A stretch of 64,000 bases of DNA from Fremontodendron californicum (Eukaryota > Streptophyta > Magnoliopsida > Malvales > Malvaceae), in assembly GCA_030761205.1 (NCBI GenBank), contig JAULJL010000028.1, forward strand, positions 15,613,001 to 15,677,000, written 5' to 3'. Shown here one piece after another: positions 7,591-20,473 of the stretch. Each line of letters starts with the position of its first letter. Positions within the stretch are counted from its first letter, which is position 1. The notes below the pieces were generated by a model. The model was not told the origin of the DNA and ran no database searches. It saw only the letters and a program-made list of their open reading frames with translations. The position numbers and the translations under genes are program-made.

Positions 7591-9452
7591 TGATAACTCG
7601 TATAATTATATAGTTTTTAGTTATGTTTTATTATTGTTTTGTGTCAAATACGAGTTATTATTGTTTAGTCTAATTGTGTTTATGATCTTTTATATTTTTA
7701 TGTAATTTGGTGTTTTTCACAAGTTTCTTTGAGTGATTTCAGATTACTAGAATTAAGGGCAAATCCAGTTCAGTTCCAGTTCCGACACCTTTTGCCATAT
7801 CAGCTATATCTCGAGTTTCACTGAAGCAATAAGGCTGAAATTTTAACCGTGCAAATTTAAGAGGCATATCTATCTTTTTTATGTTTTACACTTCTTGAAA
7901 CGGAGTCGTTTTCCCTAGCGAAATCGACCATCAAGTTGGCTGATGTGCAATGACGTCTGTGCTGACCTGTTTTCGTATTTTGCCCATATCTTCTTATCCA
8001 CATCAGCAAATGAGCTGATTCCAACGGCTATGGATCAGTAACTGATACGGGAACATTTTTATAGAAGACCATGTGATCAGATCAGGCCTCCAAAATTGAC
8101 AAAATCGACCATCAAGTTGGCTGATCAAAATTGTCATACAATATGATGAAAATTGTTAGAAAAATGCACCCACCTATTATACCTACCTTTGAAATTTGTA
8201 AAGCTTGTCTCTTGTCATTTAGCCCTTCAAAATGTGTATAAATAGAGGGCCTTGGATGATTGTAGAGGATCATATTGTACATTGGTAGGATATTAGCCAT
8301 TGTAATAAAATTCTCTAAGTTTTCTTCTTCTTTCTTTTTTCTAGTTTTCTTTTTCTTTATTTTCTTCTTCTTCTTTCTTTCTTTTATTTCCTTCTTAGAT
8401 TCTCTTTAATTTTATGTTTATGTTTACAATGCCTATGCTAGGCTAAACTTCTATTTGGTTAAGGGTGATTTCAAAGCCCTAGACATGTTTTGTGATTGAT
8501 TTTCAGATTCTATCTATCATTAATTTTCTATCAAAGTTGCTTATGTTCTTCTACAAGAATTGTTCATGATGTTGTCTTGATTTATTTAGGTGTACAACTA
8601 GATAGATCTTGATAATTATCTATTGCTAGTCTAGGAGTCTTGATCCGTGTAATTGTCTTGATTTCCTATTCATAAGTGGCAATTTGTGATTAATGATTAT
8701 GGTCAAGTTTTCAATAATTGCAAAGTGGAACATAACCTAAGTTGAACAATCCGAGCTTATGTGTTTGTTGCTTAGATCAACCTATCTTTCTCATCATAAA
8801 GCTGCCATTAAATTGAATTTAGAGAGCTTATTCTAGGTTGTTTAATGGTTAGAGATTAAATAGAGAGCTTGTTCTATTTAACGACAAACTAAGGAAAAAT
8901 TGGGATAACAGAGCTTGTTGTTATCTACGGTTGTTAACTTTGATAGTTGGTTGATATTGATAGATCTGAAATTGATTCTTAATGATGTCTAGTGGTGGAG
9001 AATGAAACCTTAACCATATTTTTCATATTTGATTCTTCTTACTTACTTGTTTTCTTACTTTTCTAGTTTGCTTATTTTTAAAAGTATATTTATTTTTATT
9101 GGCTGGTTATACCGCCTAATTTGTATATTAACTTTGTTTTATTTTTATTGGCTGGTTATACCGCCTAATTTAGTATATATATTTTTATTGGCTGGTTATA
9201 CCGCCTAATTTAGTATATATATTTTTATTGGCTGGTTATACCGCCTTGCATCTTATTCTTATTATTTACTTTAGTTTAAATCTGGCTTCAAAAACCCCTT
9301 TTCTTTTATTGTTTTCTTTGAACGTAAGTTATAAACTAATAACTCATAGATTAAAACCCAATCCCTGAGGACTCGACCCTTGCTAATCATTATACTTACA
9401 ATTGATCTTTTTAGTGCAAGGTTAAATAAGATACATTATTTTGTGTGCATCA
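7591..9452 (+). repeat. 3' LTR
   Basis: Equal in length to the 5' LTR (1862 bp) with about 14 substitutions and no net indel. The four-copy array recurs at 9094-9245. It is followed by the target duplication CCTTG (9453-9457). Confidence 0.95.
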
Positions 9453-10343
9453 CCTTGTATGGATGGATATCACCTATAACACGGCAAATCCAACAGTATC
9501 CATTAACATAAATAACCCACAGTTTACGCGCTTTAAAATTGAATTTCAAATGTAACCTAGATAATAACAATTTTAATGATATATTTGCTCAGATTTGATT
9601 AGGAAATTCTGCAGGTTAGTAGGACCAATCGACCCGCAATTAGTGGGCAAATCCAATAGTTTTTCTGTCTTTATTCAGCTTCTGTTAATATTTAGTTTAG
9701 GTTGTAACTTGTAACCAGCGATTGAATACCATTGGTGTGACAATCAATAATTACAGTATGGCTTCCCTTAGTTTGTGTTTCGCAGTTAAAGGTTGTAATT
9801 TTGTTTGCTTAGAATCGTAATTAGTCTTTCAATCACCTACTCCCTCTTCACTTGATTACTGTATGAGGAAATGCGAAAAGGATAATTTATTTGTTGTTTC
9901 TAGACCTGTCAATTGGATTAATCGAATTGAATTTTGGATCAAATCAATTCGGGTTTTTGTCAAAATTGACAGGTCGCATTGAAAATCTCGGATATTTTTT
10001 TAGCTATTGCTATATTTGTCTCAACAAAACTAATATTAGCGCATAGTTCTAACTTTTGATGTGCCTTGCCTGGTCTGCACGACAGCATCTTTATCTACAA
10101 TGGAATGGAGGAATTCTCTATCTTTTTTTTTTTTTTCCCTTGCTTTAGAAATTAGAATCATTGTTTGCTTATGGAAAATTTAATACCAGCTGCTAGCTTT
10201 TTTTTTGGACATTGATAACTCAAAAAACATAAGCTTTTCTACCACAAAAATCCAAGTTCTTAACTGTGGATTTTTCGTCTTACCTATTAGTCAGTTGATA
10301 TATTTCATAACTTTTTCATTATTTTTTTTGTTTGCTACTCTTT
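9453..10343. other. intergenic spacer with a tiny TIR element
   Basis: No gene seen. At 9903-9975 a 73-bp sequence is bounded by GACCTGTCAATT and its inverse (AATTGACAGGTC), like a minimal MITE. The same GACCTGTCAA terminus starts the dispersed repeat at about 42397. The rest is ordinary AT-rich sequence. Confidence 0.4.
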
Positions 10344-11551
10344 AATTTGGTATGATGGAAAGTGATCACTTTCCATGGAAAGTAATTGGTGGGAATGTGA
10401 TTCTCATGTTTGGTATACTAAAAACAGTTTACTTTCCTGGGAATTTAACTTTCCTTGGAGAGTTACTTTCCCACAAGCATTGGAATGTGATTCCCATGAG
10501 AAGTGGTGGGAAAGTAACTTTTCCATGTAGTTGGAAAGTTAAAGACAACATTATCCTTTTTCTATTTGAGTTAAAATTATCAATTAAAATATTATTTTAA
10601 AATATTTCGTACAAATATTTATTAATAATAAATATTATTGAAATATTTAAATAATATTTAATTTGCATTTTGCTTTTTAATTTTTTAATTACTTGAGAAT
10701 ACCTTAAAATTTTATTATTAATAAACATTTTTTTATCATAAAAGTAACTCAAACTACCAATTGAAATATTATTTTTAAATATTTAGTACAAATATTTGTT
10801 AATAATAAATATCATTGAAATATTTAAATAATATTTAATTTTTATACAGCCTTTTAACTTTGAAACTACATAAAAGTAATTTAAAAATTTTATTATTAAC
10901 AAATATTTTTTATCATAAAAATAACTCAAATTACCAATTAAAATATTATTTTTAAATATTTGGTACAAATATTTGTTAATAATAAATATCATTAAAATAT
11001 TTAAATAATATTTAATTTGCATATAGTCTTTTAATTTTTTAACTACATGCGAGTAATTTCAAATTTTATTATTAACAAATATTTTTTATCATAAAAATAA
11101 CTCAAATTACCAATTAAAATATTATTTTTAAATATTTAGTACAAATATTTGTCAATAATAAATATCATTAAAATATTTAAATAATATTTAATTTGCATCC
11201 AGCCTTTTAATTTTTTAACTACATGAGAGTAATTTCAAAATTTTATTATTAATAAATATTTTTTATCCTAAAAGTAACTCAAATTTAAAATATTATTTTT
11301 AAATATTTAGTATAAATATTTTTTTAATAATAAATATCATTGAAAAATTTTAAAATTAATAAAACTTACATTTTTTTTATAAGGGTAATTTCGGAAATTA
11401 TCATCACATTCTCAGGATTTTAATTAGCACTTTCCTATGTATACCAAACGCTGGAAAGTTACATTCCTAGGAATCACATTCCCAAGAATCATATTCTCAG
11501 GAATCACATTCCATGGAATGTGATTCCTGGGAAGGTACCAAACGCCCCCTA
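10344..11551. mobile_element. MITE-like element with internal AT-rich tandem array
   Basis: The left end (TTTGGTATGATGGAAAG) and right end (reverse complement GGGGGCGTTTGGTACC) share imperfect inverted ends and GGAATGTGATTCC-type subterminal repeats. This is the common plant MITE style with a GTTTGGTA terminus. The interior at about 10563-11340 is an array of roughly 4.5 units of 170-180 bp, marked by GTACAAATATTTGTTAATAA at about 10608, 10788, 10964, 11140 and 11309. No clear TSD was established. Confidence 0.6.
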
Positions 11552-11581
11552 TGAAAAAAGTAACCTGTGAGATTTTAAATT

Positions 11582-14181
11582 GAATTAATAGCACCAATGG
11601 TCTTCAAACTATAAGGTATATTTTATATTGTTCTCTAAACTTCAAAACGTATCAATCAGGTCCCCAATGTTATTTTTTTGTATCAATGTAGTCCTTCCGT
11701 TACTCAGACCGTCAAAAATGGCGTTAAATGACAGATGGCTTATGACATGTAAATTACAAAAATGTCATTTGCTGATGTAATCTTTGTTTTTGTCTTTTGT
11801 CATTTGTCTTTATTCCTTTGTTCTTTTTTTTTCTTTTCAAATTTTATATTTTCCTTTTTCTTTTTTATAAATAAATACAAAAAATAAAAAATAATTTATA
11901 TTATAACTTAAATTAATTTTTTGAAAATATAATTAATTTATAAACATATAAAATATTTATTTAAATTAATTTTATAAAAACTATTTTTTATTTTTTTGTT
12001 TCTTTCCTTTTTCTCTTTTTTCCATTTTATAATCTTTATAAATAAACTAAAAATAAATAATAATTTATATTATTATAAATTAATTTTATAAATATTAAAT
12101 AATTTATTAAAAGTATAACATATTTATTTACATTAATTTTATAAAAATTATTTTAAGTTTGTTTTGTTTTTATTCGAGTTAATTTACACGTGAAATAGCA
12201 TCTCTCAAAAATAACGTTAAATGACAGATGATATTTCACGTGTAAATTAAAAAAAATTCTTCTGCTGATGCTAGATATTACGTGGCAATTAAAGCTGATG
12301 TTATATAGCTTTGTATCAATGTTATCGCGTGAAAAAAAAAAAACAAAAAAAAAAAAACGAGGGAGGGAGGGAGGAGGGAGGTATTTGGGTTTGAATCAAT
12401 TTATATAATAATTTAAATTAATTTTTTAAAAATATAATTAATTTTAAAATATATAAAATATTTAGTTAAATTAATTTTATAAAAACGTAACAATAAAATA
12501 TTTTATATTTTATTTATTCTTTATTTTATTTATTCTTTTTTATCCTCTTTATAAATAAATAAATAATAAATATATATTATAATTTAAAATAATTTTATAA
12601 AAAATAATAATTTATAAAAAAAAATATAAAATATTTATTTGCATTAATATTATAAAAATATTTTAAGTTTTTTTCTTTTTTACTTTTTCTCTCTTTTTTT
12701 GCTTTTCCCTTTTTCTTCTTTATAAATAAATAAAAATTATTTATATTATAATTTAAATTAAATTTTCAAAAATGAAATAATTTAAAAATATAAATATTTT
12801 TATTTACGTTAATTTTATAATAAAAATAATTTTCTTTTTCTTATTTCTTTTTTCCTTTTTCCTTTTTCCTTTTTCTTTTTTTCCTAAATAAATTATTTTT
12901 TATAAAAAATTAAATAATTTATAAATATAAATATTTATTTACATTCATTTAATTAAAAAATTATATTTTTTTATGTCAACTTCAATGCTGAAGTTGAGGA
13001 GGCAACTACCTTGACCGATTCTACTATAAAGTGCCAAATCGGACCCTCCTCGATCTAGCGCGAGGGATCAAATTTGGCCTCTTGCAATGCCTATCGAGTT
13101 TTATGAATGTCAGTTTGATCCTTCGCAGGGTTGAACTGGCGGTGGGAATTCAAATTTTTCTTTTTTGATCGACGAGAGTTGGGTGGAGAGAATAGAAAAA
13201 AAAATTAAAAAAGGAAAGAAAAATAAAAAATATATATATTTACAAAAAGAAATAATGTAAATAAATATTTATATTTGATAAATTATTTAATCTTTTACAA
13301 ATTTATTTATTTATAAAAGCAAAGAAAGAAGAAAGAAAAAAAAAGGAAAATAAGTTTTTTTAATTAATTAAAATAAATATATTATTTTTTATAAATTATT
13401 TAATTATTGCAAAATAATTAATTTCTTAATTATTTATAACAACAATGAAAAAAGGAAATAAAATTTATTTTTATAAATAAATGTAAATAACTATTTTTAT
13501 ATTTTTTCTAAATTATTTACTTTTTTAAATTTAAATTATATTATGAATTATTATTTCTTCTTCTTTGTATTTATTTATTAACAAGAAAAAAGTAAAAAGT
13601 AAAAACAAACTTAAAATAATTTTTATAAAATTAATGTAAATAAATATTTTATACTTTTAATAAATTATTTAATATTTATAAAATAAATTAATTTAATAAA
13701 AATTATTATTTATATTTTAGTTTATTTATAAAGATTATAAACTGAAAAAGAAAAAAGAGAAAAAGGAAAGAAACAAAAAAAAATTAATTAATTTTTATAA
13801 AATTAATTTAAATAAATATTTTATATTTTTATAAATTAATTATATTTTCAAAAAAATTAATTTAAATTACAATATAAATTATTTTTTATTTTTTGTATTT
13901 ATTTATAAAAAAAGAGAAAGAAAAATATAAAATTTGAAAAGAAAAAGAATAAAGGAATAAAAACAAAAGACAAAAATAAGAATTACATCAGTAGATGGTA
14001 TTTTTGTAATTTATACGTCATATGCCATCTGTCATTTAACGTCATTTCTGACGGTTTGAGTAATGAAATGACTGCATTGATACAAAGCTATAATATTTGG
14101 GACTTGATTGATACGTTTTGAAGTTTAGGGACTAATATAAAATATATCCTATAGTTTGAGGATCATTGGTGCTATTAACTC
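11582..14181. mobile_element. Mutator-like (MULE) foldback element with 9-bp TSD
   Basis: 2600 bp bounded by inverted termini GAATTAATAGCACCAATGGT (left) and the near-perfect inverse at 14160-14181. A 9-bp duplication TTTTAAATT lies at 11573-11581 and 14182-14190, the signature of Mutator-type transposition. The inverted arms extend far inwards (several hundred bp, roughly 11582-12180 versus 13580-14181) through AT-rich T/C and A/G-rich sequence. A less AT-rich core at 12975-13160 does not pair and could be captured sequence. No transposase is present, so it is non-autonomous. Confidence 0.88.
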
Positions 14182-14190
14182 TTTTAAATT

Positions 14191-14989
14191 TGTTAGTAGA
14201 TTGGAATTTTTTGGTGAAGAAATTAAGGGAGGGAATGTATGTGTTTTATGGAGAAGGGTTGCATTTTTATAGATCATTATTTTTGAATTCTCTAACCTTA
14301 TCTTTTTTTAATTTTTAATTAATTGCATTTTGAATTTTATGTATTTCTCATATTTATTGAAATTTGTAATTTGAGAAAGAACTTGAAGACAATCCAATTT
14401 ACTCGGTTTGGATTTCCTATATTGGTTCATTTATTCCTCCAAAGGCAATGCATTAATGGGTTTTTGTTTTATTTCGTACTAGCAAGTATTTTAAAATTAA
14501 TCAAAAATGCATAAGAAACGATCTCTTGTTTTTTTTTACTTGTATAGATAAATCTATCAAGAGTATCCACAACTTCTTTAATTATTTAACACTCTACTCA
14601 AATAGTTACAAGTTTATTAAAGACTTATGTTCAACCTTTTTGTTGTTAAATAATAATAATGCGCCTAGATATGAGATTTTATAAGAAATAGTTCTTTGTT
14701 TTTATTACTCCTACTAGTCGAAAGAATGATGCATTCTAAATTTCATATATCTCGTATACAAATTTCTTAGACAATTCATGATTGGTATCCTTTTGAACTC
14801 TCATACACAATGATCTTTAAATGAGGGGATTATCTTTTAAATTTAGAAGATCAATTTTTTAATTGATCCAATGAGATAGAGTTGGTATCAATCAAGATTA
14901 TTTCTAGTGATCAATATTAGTTTCATACTTCTCATAGTGTTAGTAATTTTATCAAATGATAAAAATTTTCTTAAGGATCGACTAACATT
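14191..14989. other. AT-rich intergenic sequence
   Basis: No supported gene. The last part may be the eroded 3' end of the minus-strand copia remnant that follows. Confidence 0.35.
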
Positions 14990-15361
14990 TGACTTGTAAG
15001 TAGATACTCAAGATTTACCTTATCTTTCTTTACAACATCTCTCACATGATTGTATGTCATAGCAATGTGCTTGCTATTGTTAGACAATCTCTCATCATTT
15101 GTGTTGTAAATTGCAACTCGATTATCACAATATAAAGTGGTTGTCCTTTGGTTCTCTCAATAAAAAGGCATACATCTAAGAAATTTTTTAAACCAAAGCA
15201 AATCTTTGGTGGCATTTGACATAGCAATAAACTCAGATTTTATGAAAGATAATGTCACACAAGCTTGTTTCTTTGACGACCAAAAAATAATAGCACCACT
15301 TATGAACTTGAAACTTCTCTATCTAAGCCCAACTTGCATCACTATAACATTCTAAAATAAA

Positions 15362-15850
15362 AGTTCCACAATTGTAATGCAATCAATAATGTAATGTATA
15401 CTTCAAGTATCTCAACAATCAACTCATTTCATCCCAATATTCATTACTAAGGGTACTAGTAAATCTACTTAAAATGCCAACAACACATGCATCCGGTCTA
15501 GTATAATTCATAGTATAGATTAAACTACTTATGATTTTTGCATACTCTTTTCGATTGACCGATTTTCCTTCATTAGACATTAGTTTGTGATGAGGATTTA
15601 TAAGTAGTTCCACAATTGTAATGCAATCCATAATGTAATGTATACTTCAAGTATCTCAACAATCAACTCATTTCATCCCAATATTCATTACTAAGGTTAC
15701 TAGTAAATCTTACTTAAAATGCCAACAACACATGCATCCGGTCTAGTATAATTCACAGTATAGATTAAACTACTTATGATTTTTGCTTACTCTTTTCGAT
15801 TGACCGGTTCTCCTTCATTAGACATTAGTTTGTGATGAGGATTTATAAGT
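15362..15850. repeat. 244-bp tandem duplication in the copia remnant
   Basis: Two head-to-tail copies, 15362-15605 and 15606-15850, with a few substitutions. It post-dates the element's insertion and adds to its disruption. Confidence 0.9.
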
Positions 15851-16380
15851 GTCTTACAAGGCTTGCTATCAAAGTAATTAAACTTCCTAAGCAATTTTTC
15901 AATATAATGAGACTGAGAAGAATATACTTTCCATTCTTTTTATAAATCTTAACACCTAAAATCATATCAAAAGGACTTAAGTCTTTAATATTTAAAGTTT
16001 GAGTCAAATAAGACTTGGATTCATTAATGCAATCCATGTTAATGCCAAATATAAGTAAGTCATCAACATAAAGAGTAATTAAGATGTTGAAATCATTTGT
16101 GACTTTAGTAAATACACAATTTTCAATTTTACTACTCTTATAAAGTCAAACTTTTAATCTCTTTCTTGAATTCTTATACCATTACTGGTGCTTGTTTAAG
16201 GTCATAAAGAGATTTGTTGAGTTTATATATTATGTTCTTGTCATTGAACAACATAACCTTTCCATTGATGAATGTAAATTTTCTCATCTCGATCATGGTT
16301 GAGGAAAGTTGTCTTGACATCCAGTTGATATACTTTAAGATTGTAAATTGAAGCAATTGCAAAAATTACCCTTAGGTGGT

Positions 16381-17205
16381 GTTTAGTATGGGGTGATCAT
16401 TCCAAAAACCATGGTGATTTGCACATAGTGAATAGATCACTATGTTTGGTAAGTATTCAGTGATCCTACGTGACAGTGATCTTGGATCACCAAGAGTGAT
16501 CAGATCACTGCCTTAGAAGCGGATCTAATTCACATCTAAAATGGTGGGAAACTTTTATTATCAAGGTGAAGTGATAAGTAAAACCAACTATAGTCAATAT
16601 TACCCATTTAATATGTAAATTAAAAATTTACTTTCTCTCAAAATTATATTTATTTTATAAATTTTTATATTTTCATACTAATATTCATTTTACAAAGTTC
16701 AAAAAATAAATTTAGTGCTAATTTTTTTTTATTTTTTTTTAAAATGTTTTATATATATAACAAATCTTTTTGTTTTCTTTAATTATGATTTTAATAGATA
16801 TAAGAGTTATTTTCTAACTTAAATGCTTTTTTTACATAATTTATATTATAAATATTAGTTTACTTATCAATAAATATATTTATTAATTTTATAATTATTA
16901 TACCTAATTATAAAGTAAATAAAAGATTAGTAATATTTTACAAATTATTATTTTTGAATAACATTAAAATCATTAACTTGTGTAATTATTACAATATACA
17001 TAGTTATTTTTGTACTTTTGAAAAAAATAATATTTGATTTTTAGTAACACCACCAAACATAGTAATCTTTAATTTTCAAAATTTAATTATCATTAACCAA
17101 ACAAAGTGGTAACAAACCAGGAGTTATAAGATCACCCTAATAATGAGATCACCTCGGTGATTAAATTACCATGGTGATATTAAAAATGATACCAAACACT
17201 ATGTA
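16381..17205. mobile_element. MITE-like insertion in the copia remnant
   Basis: The left terminus GGTGTTTAGTATGGGGTGAT and the right terminus (inverse of GTGTTTGGTATCATT) form an imperfect TIR. GGTGATC-type subterminal repeats occur at both ends, including paired CACCATGGTGAT words. The copia reading resumes on both sides. The interior is AT-rich and non-coding. Confidence 0.65.
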
Positions 17206-17480
17206 AACTTGATAATCGTAGAAAATATTTCAAAGTAATCTAAACCTTCTTTTTGACTATCATCTTTGGCAACCAATCTTACTTTGTATTTGTCCACACT
17301 ATCATCGGTTTTGAATTTTTTTTCTTTTCGAAATCCACTTAAAACTAATAGGTTTAGTGTGAGGAGATAGATCCACCAAAATCATGCCTTATTATCATGT
17401 ATGTTTGATCTCATATTCATAGCTTTCTTCCAATTTGAAATCATGCATATTCATTGCCTCTCGAAAAATTTTGTGACACA

Positions 17481-18263
17481 GGTAATTTAAGTCAAGGGGT
17501 TCTTCATTCTTGGCTACTTGTCACTTATTTTGTGACACAAGTAATTTACCCTCTCAGCTTATAATGTAATCCAAATTTGCTGGTCTTTTCAATAAATCAC
17601 CAATTCTATAGAAATTTAGGAAGATAATTTATAGATGAAATAATCTCTCTTGAGCTCTTTTGTAAAAATGAGAACATAAAACAGTTCTGTCTGTTAAAAG
17701 CCTAATATGAATAGTTTATACAGTACATTTGCAGATATAGTAAAATGCTATGTACAAATACAATCTACTTCTGCTATAAACGAATCTTTTCATTCCCAAA
17801 GGCGGTTTGCATGTTGCAACTCTTTTATGCCCTTTTTAGTTTTCCTACAATGAAAATGGGACACTTCTAGTTCTAGTTGTAATTATTGAGAGTTGAGTAG
17901 CATTTCAAGTAGATTTGACAACTTTGAACACGATATAAATACGATATAGAAAAAATAACACAAACATAATATGAATACACGATACGAATACACGAACGTG
18001 TAAAATCTATTTAACACGAATTATTAATGTATCAAAATTTATATAAATATGTAATCTTTTAAACACAATTATGATATATGAAAATACACGAATACGATAT
18101 AAATACACGGTTAACTATTACAGCTGCCTTGTACTTGTTAAATTGACACCAAATTATAAGACAATATTCTTCAAAATCACGATATAGATGCACCTTATAG
18201 TTTCCTCATGCACATAGAAACAGAGGAAATGACCAGACACAAAATGAATAATAACTTGCAATT
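17481..18263. other. intergenic sequence with dispersed ACACGA/CGATA repeat
   Basis: No gene. Positions about 17930-18130 contain alternating CGATATAAATACG/ACACGAAC words, one copy of a dispersed repeat family also seen near 42400, 44400-44760, 54415 and 56680-57000. Confidence 0.45.
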
Positions 18264-19418
18264 GGAGGCGGTAAAAGCTGGGTTATCGGAAATACTTGCA
18301 CAAATTCAAATTCGACAGATTCGGTTTGCTAAAAAAAAAAAAAATGTATAATATGAATTCGCATAATCTAAATTCGAAATGATCCGAACCTGATTTAATT
18401 TAAATTTGATCCAAATTTGAATAATCCGAAACACTTATTAAAATAATTCAAAACTAAATTGAGCATAATTTTACCTTTTAAAAATATTAATATGATTAAA
18501 AATAATAAATTTAAATTAATGAGAACCTGAATTGATATAAGAAATACTTTTAGAATTCATATAAAAGATATATATATATATATATTTGAAATTGATTTTA
18601 ATGTCTACTAATTTAAAATGAATGTTCATGTGAACCAACAATTTTGTTATGCTATTCTTAAACGTTAAACTCTTTGTTCAGTAGACATTAATGGCATTGC
18701 ACTAGCAATTTTGCATTCTAATAATTAGTATTGAAACTCTAGCCGACATTGCATATTGGTTGTTTAAGTCTATTATAACAAATTTATAGCACTTTCAATT
18801 TTTTTAAAAAAAAAAACTTTTTTGTGAATAATATACTTAAAATCGTTATTTACAATATCTTTAGCAAATCCAAAAACAATTCAAAAAATATATCATCAAA
18901 TGTTTTGAAATTTAAAGTTAAAGTTCATTTTTTATACTGACAATGAAATTTTTTTAATTCTACATGCGAAGTTATCATATATCACATTTTTTTAATTAAT
19001 TTTTTATTTATATGTGTCACCCTACTTATGAAATTATTAATTTCATTAGACGTGGATGTAATACTTTTTCTTTAATATTCTAACAATTTGTTGAAAAACT
19101 TTTCAATTTAACCCATAAAGTTTAATCCTTACTCAAATATTTAAGTTAATTGAAGTGAAGCATCTGAACATTTGACCGAGTGATTAATGAACATAATCTT
19201 CTTTAAATAATTATTTAAAGAAGCAAAGTTTTGATTTTTTTTTTTTTTTTCAAATAAAATAAAATTAATTCAACTGAAATCTCCCCTATTCTTTCTCCTT
19301 AAACTAAATTCAATTGCTCTGAACTCAAAACCACTCAAAACCATCCGAACTCGAATTAACACTATCCAAAATGATCCAATCTTAATAAATTCAACCCGAT
19401 CCGGCATTTGCCACCTCT
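18264..19418. mobile_element. probable TIR element with CCGAAC-rich ends
   Basis: The left terminus GGAGGCGGTAAAAGCTGGGT and the right terminus (inverse of AGAGGTGGCAAATGCCGG) are imperfect inverted repeats, with GATCCGAA/CCGAACTCG words inside both ends. The interior is AT-rich non-coding. No clear TSD; the class (hAT-like) is a guess. Confidence 0.45.
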
Positions 19419-19994
19419 AAACTTGGCCGGAGCCCTAAAAGAAAGCAGCAGTGCCAATCATAAAAAAATAAAAAATAAAAAACATAGAACATCTAATTTG
19501 CTTTCACTTTTCAACAGAATGAGACAATTGGCATTTTCCAATCATATTTTCTTAACAAGTTATCTTCAAGGAAACCAAGTCACCAATACATACAAGGCAG
19601 GCAAGAGCTATATTATCAAGCAAGCGATGATTCCAATCAGTAGCAGCCTAATCATTTTTTTTTTTTTTTATTCTTGGTCGAAGCAGCAGCCTCATCATTA
19701 TTTCATTATACATGAAAATTAGTTAAATAAATAAATTGTACACAATATTCAGATTAATTCAAAACATTCAGCCTCATCATTTGCTCCTCCCCACACCTTA
19801 GACCAAGCTTAACTCTCCTACTCCTACTACTGCATTTCTTTTAACCACAAATCACTATCCAAAAACAACTACTTAAATCAACTACACTAAAGAAGAAAAA
19901 AAAATAGTTAGATAAAATCATATATAAAGGACGCTTCCCTGCCAGCTGAAACCAGCTTCGAATTTGGAAACGATGGGCGAAAATTGTACGATAT

Positions 19995-20429
19995 TCAGTT
20001 AACCAGCATGTGATCAAATCCTCCACCAGCCTGAAGAGTTGGCACTCGATTCACCCCAACATTGTGTAGCAACTGCTGCAGCCACCTCCTAGTGGTTTGA
20101 TCTTCCTACAAAAAAAAAAAAGCGGATGAGACTCGGAAAACCATCAACCAATTAACTGAGATAACTCACATTTCTCTGTCAAAATTGAATCAATTTCTTT
20201 TCCAGTTCCAGAAAAATATGTAGACATTATTTCTCCAATAATTATTATAAGTTTAGATGGAATGGATTTCAATAATGGCCAATAACCAGCAGTCACCGAT
20301 GAGCACAACTCATTCAACTCAATCAAGACTTTATCTAAAACCTATGTTACTCCGACTCTTCATTTTCCCTGAAATACCCGTGTCCAACACATATTCGGAC
20401 AATGGTATGGGGATATGATCCTCCAAATA

Positions 20430-20473
<44 letters not shown>

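Larger units (their letters stand above)
689..9452 (+). mobile_element. complete non-autonomous LTR retrotransposon carrying a LOG gene and a virus-like ORF
   Basis: Two 1862-bp LTRs (689-2550 and 7591-9452) begin TGATAACTCG and end GTGCATCA. They are flanked by a perfect 5-bp target duplication CCTTG at 684-688 and 9453-9457. A tRNA-Asp-type primer site follows the 5' LTR, and a purine tract (AAGTGTGGGGG) precedes the 3' LTR. The LTRs are the same length and differ by about 14 substitutions counted by eye (under 1%), so insertion is recent. The interior holds a gag/protease-proximal ORF of Athila-type Ty3/gypsy character, but no reverse transcriptase, RNase H or integrase is visible, so mobility would need proteins in trans. 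In their place at 3950-5880 is foreign sequence with two intact ORFs. Structure and TSD are directly seen; family assignment is from motif memory. Confidence 0.95.
14990..17480 (-). pseudogene. decayed Ty1/copia polymerase (RT and RNase H), interrupted by a MITE
   Basis: On the minus strand the order is the integrase-RT linker (about 17480-17215), then RT with QLDVKTTFLN (about 16330-16290), KLNKSLYDLKQAP (about 16200), DMILGVKIYK (about 15955), RKEYAKIISSLIYTMNYTRPDA (about 15555-15490), and the RNase H end (about 15120-15000). These match known copia landmarks. Stops and frameshifts break the frame throughout. It is split by a MITE-like insertion at about 16381-17205. A 244-bp piece is tandemly duplicated (15362-15605 and 15606-15850). 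No LTRs were identified. Confidence 0.85.
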
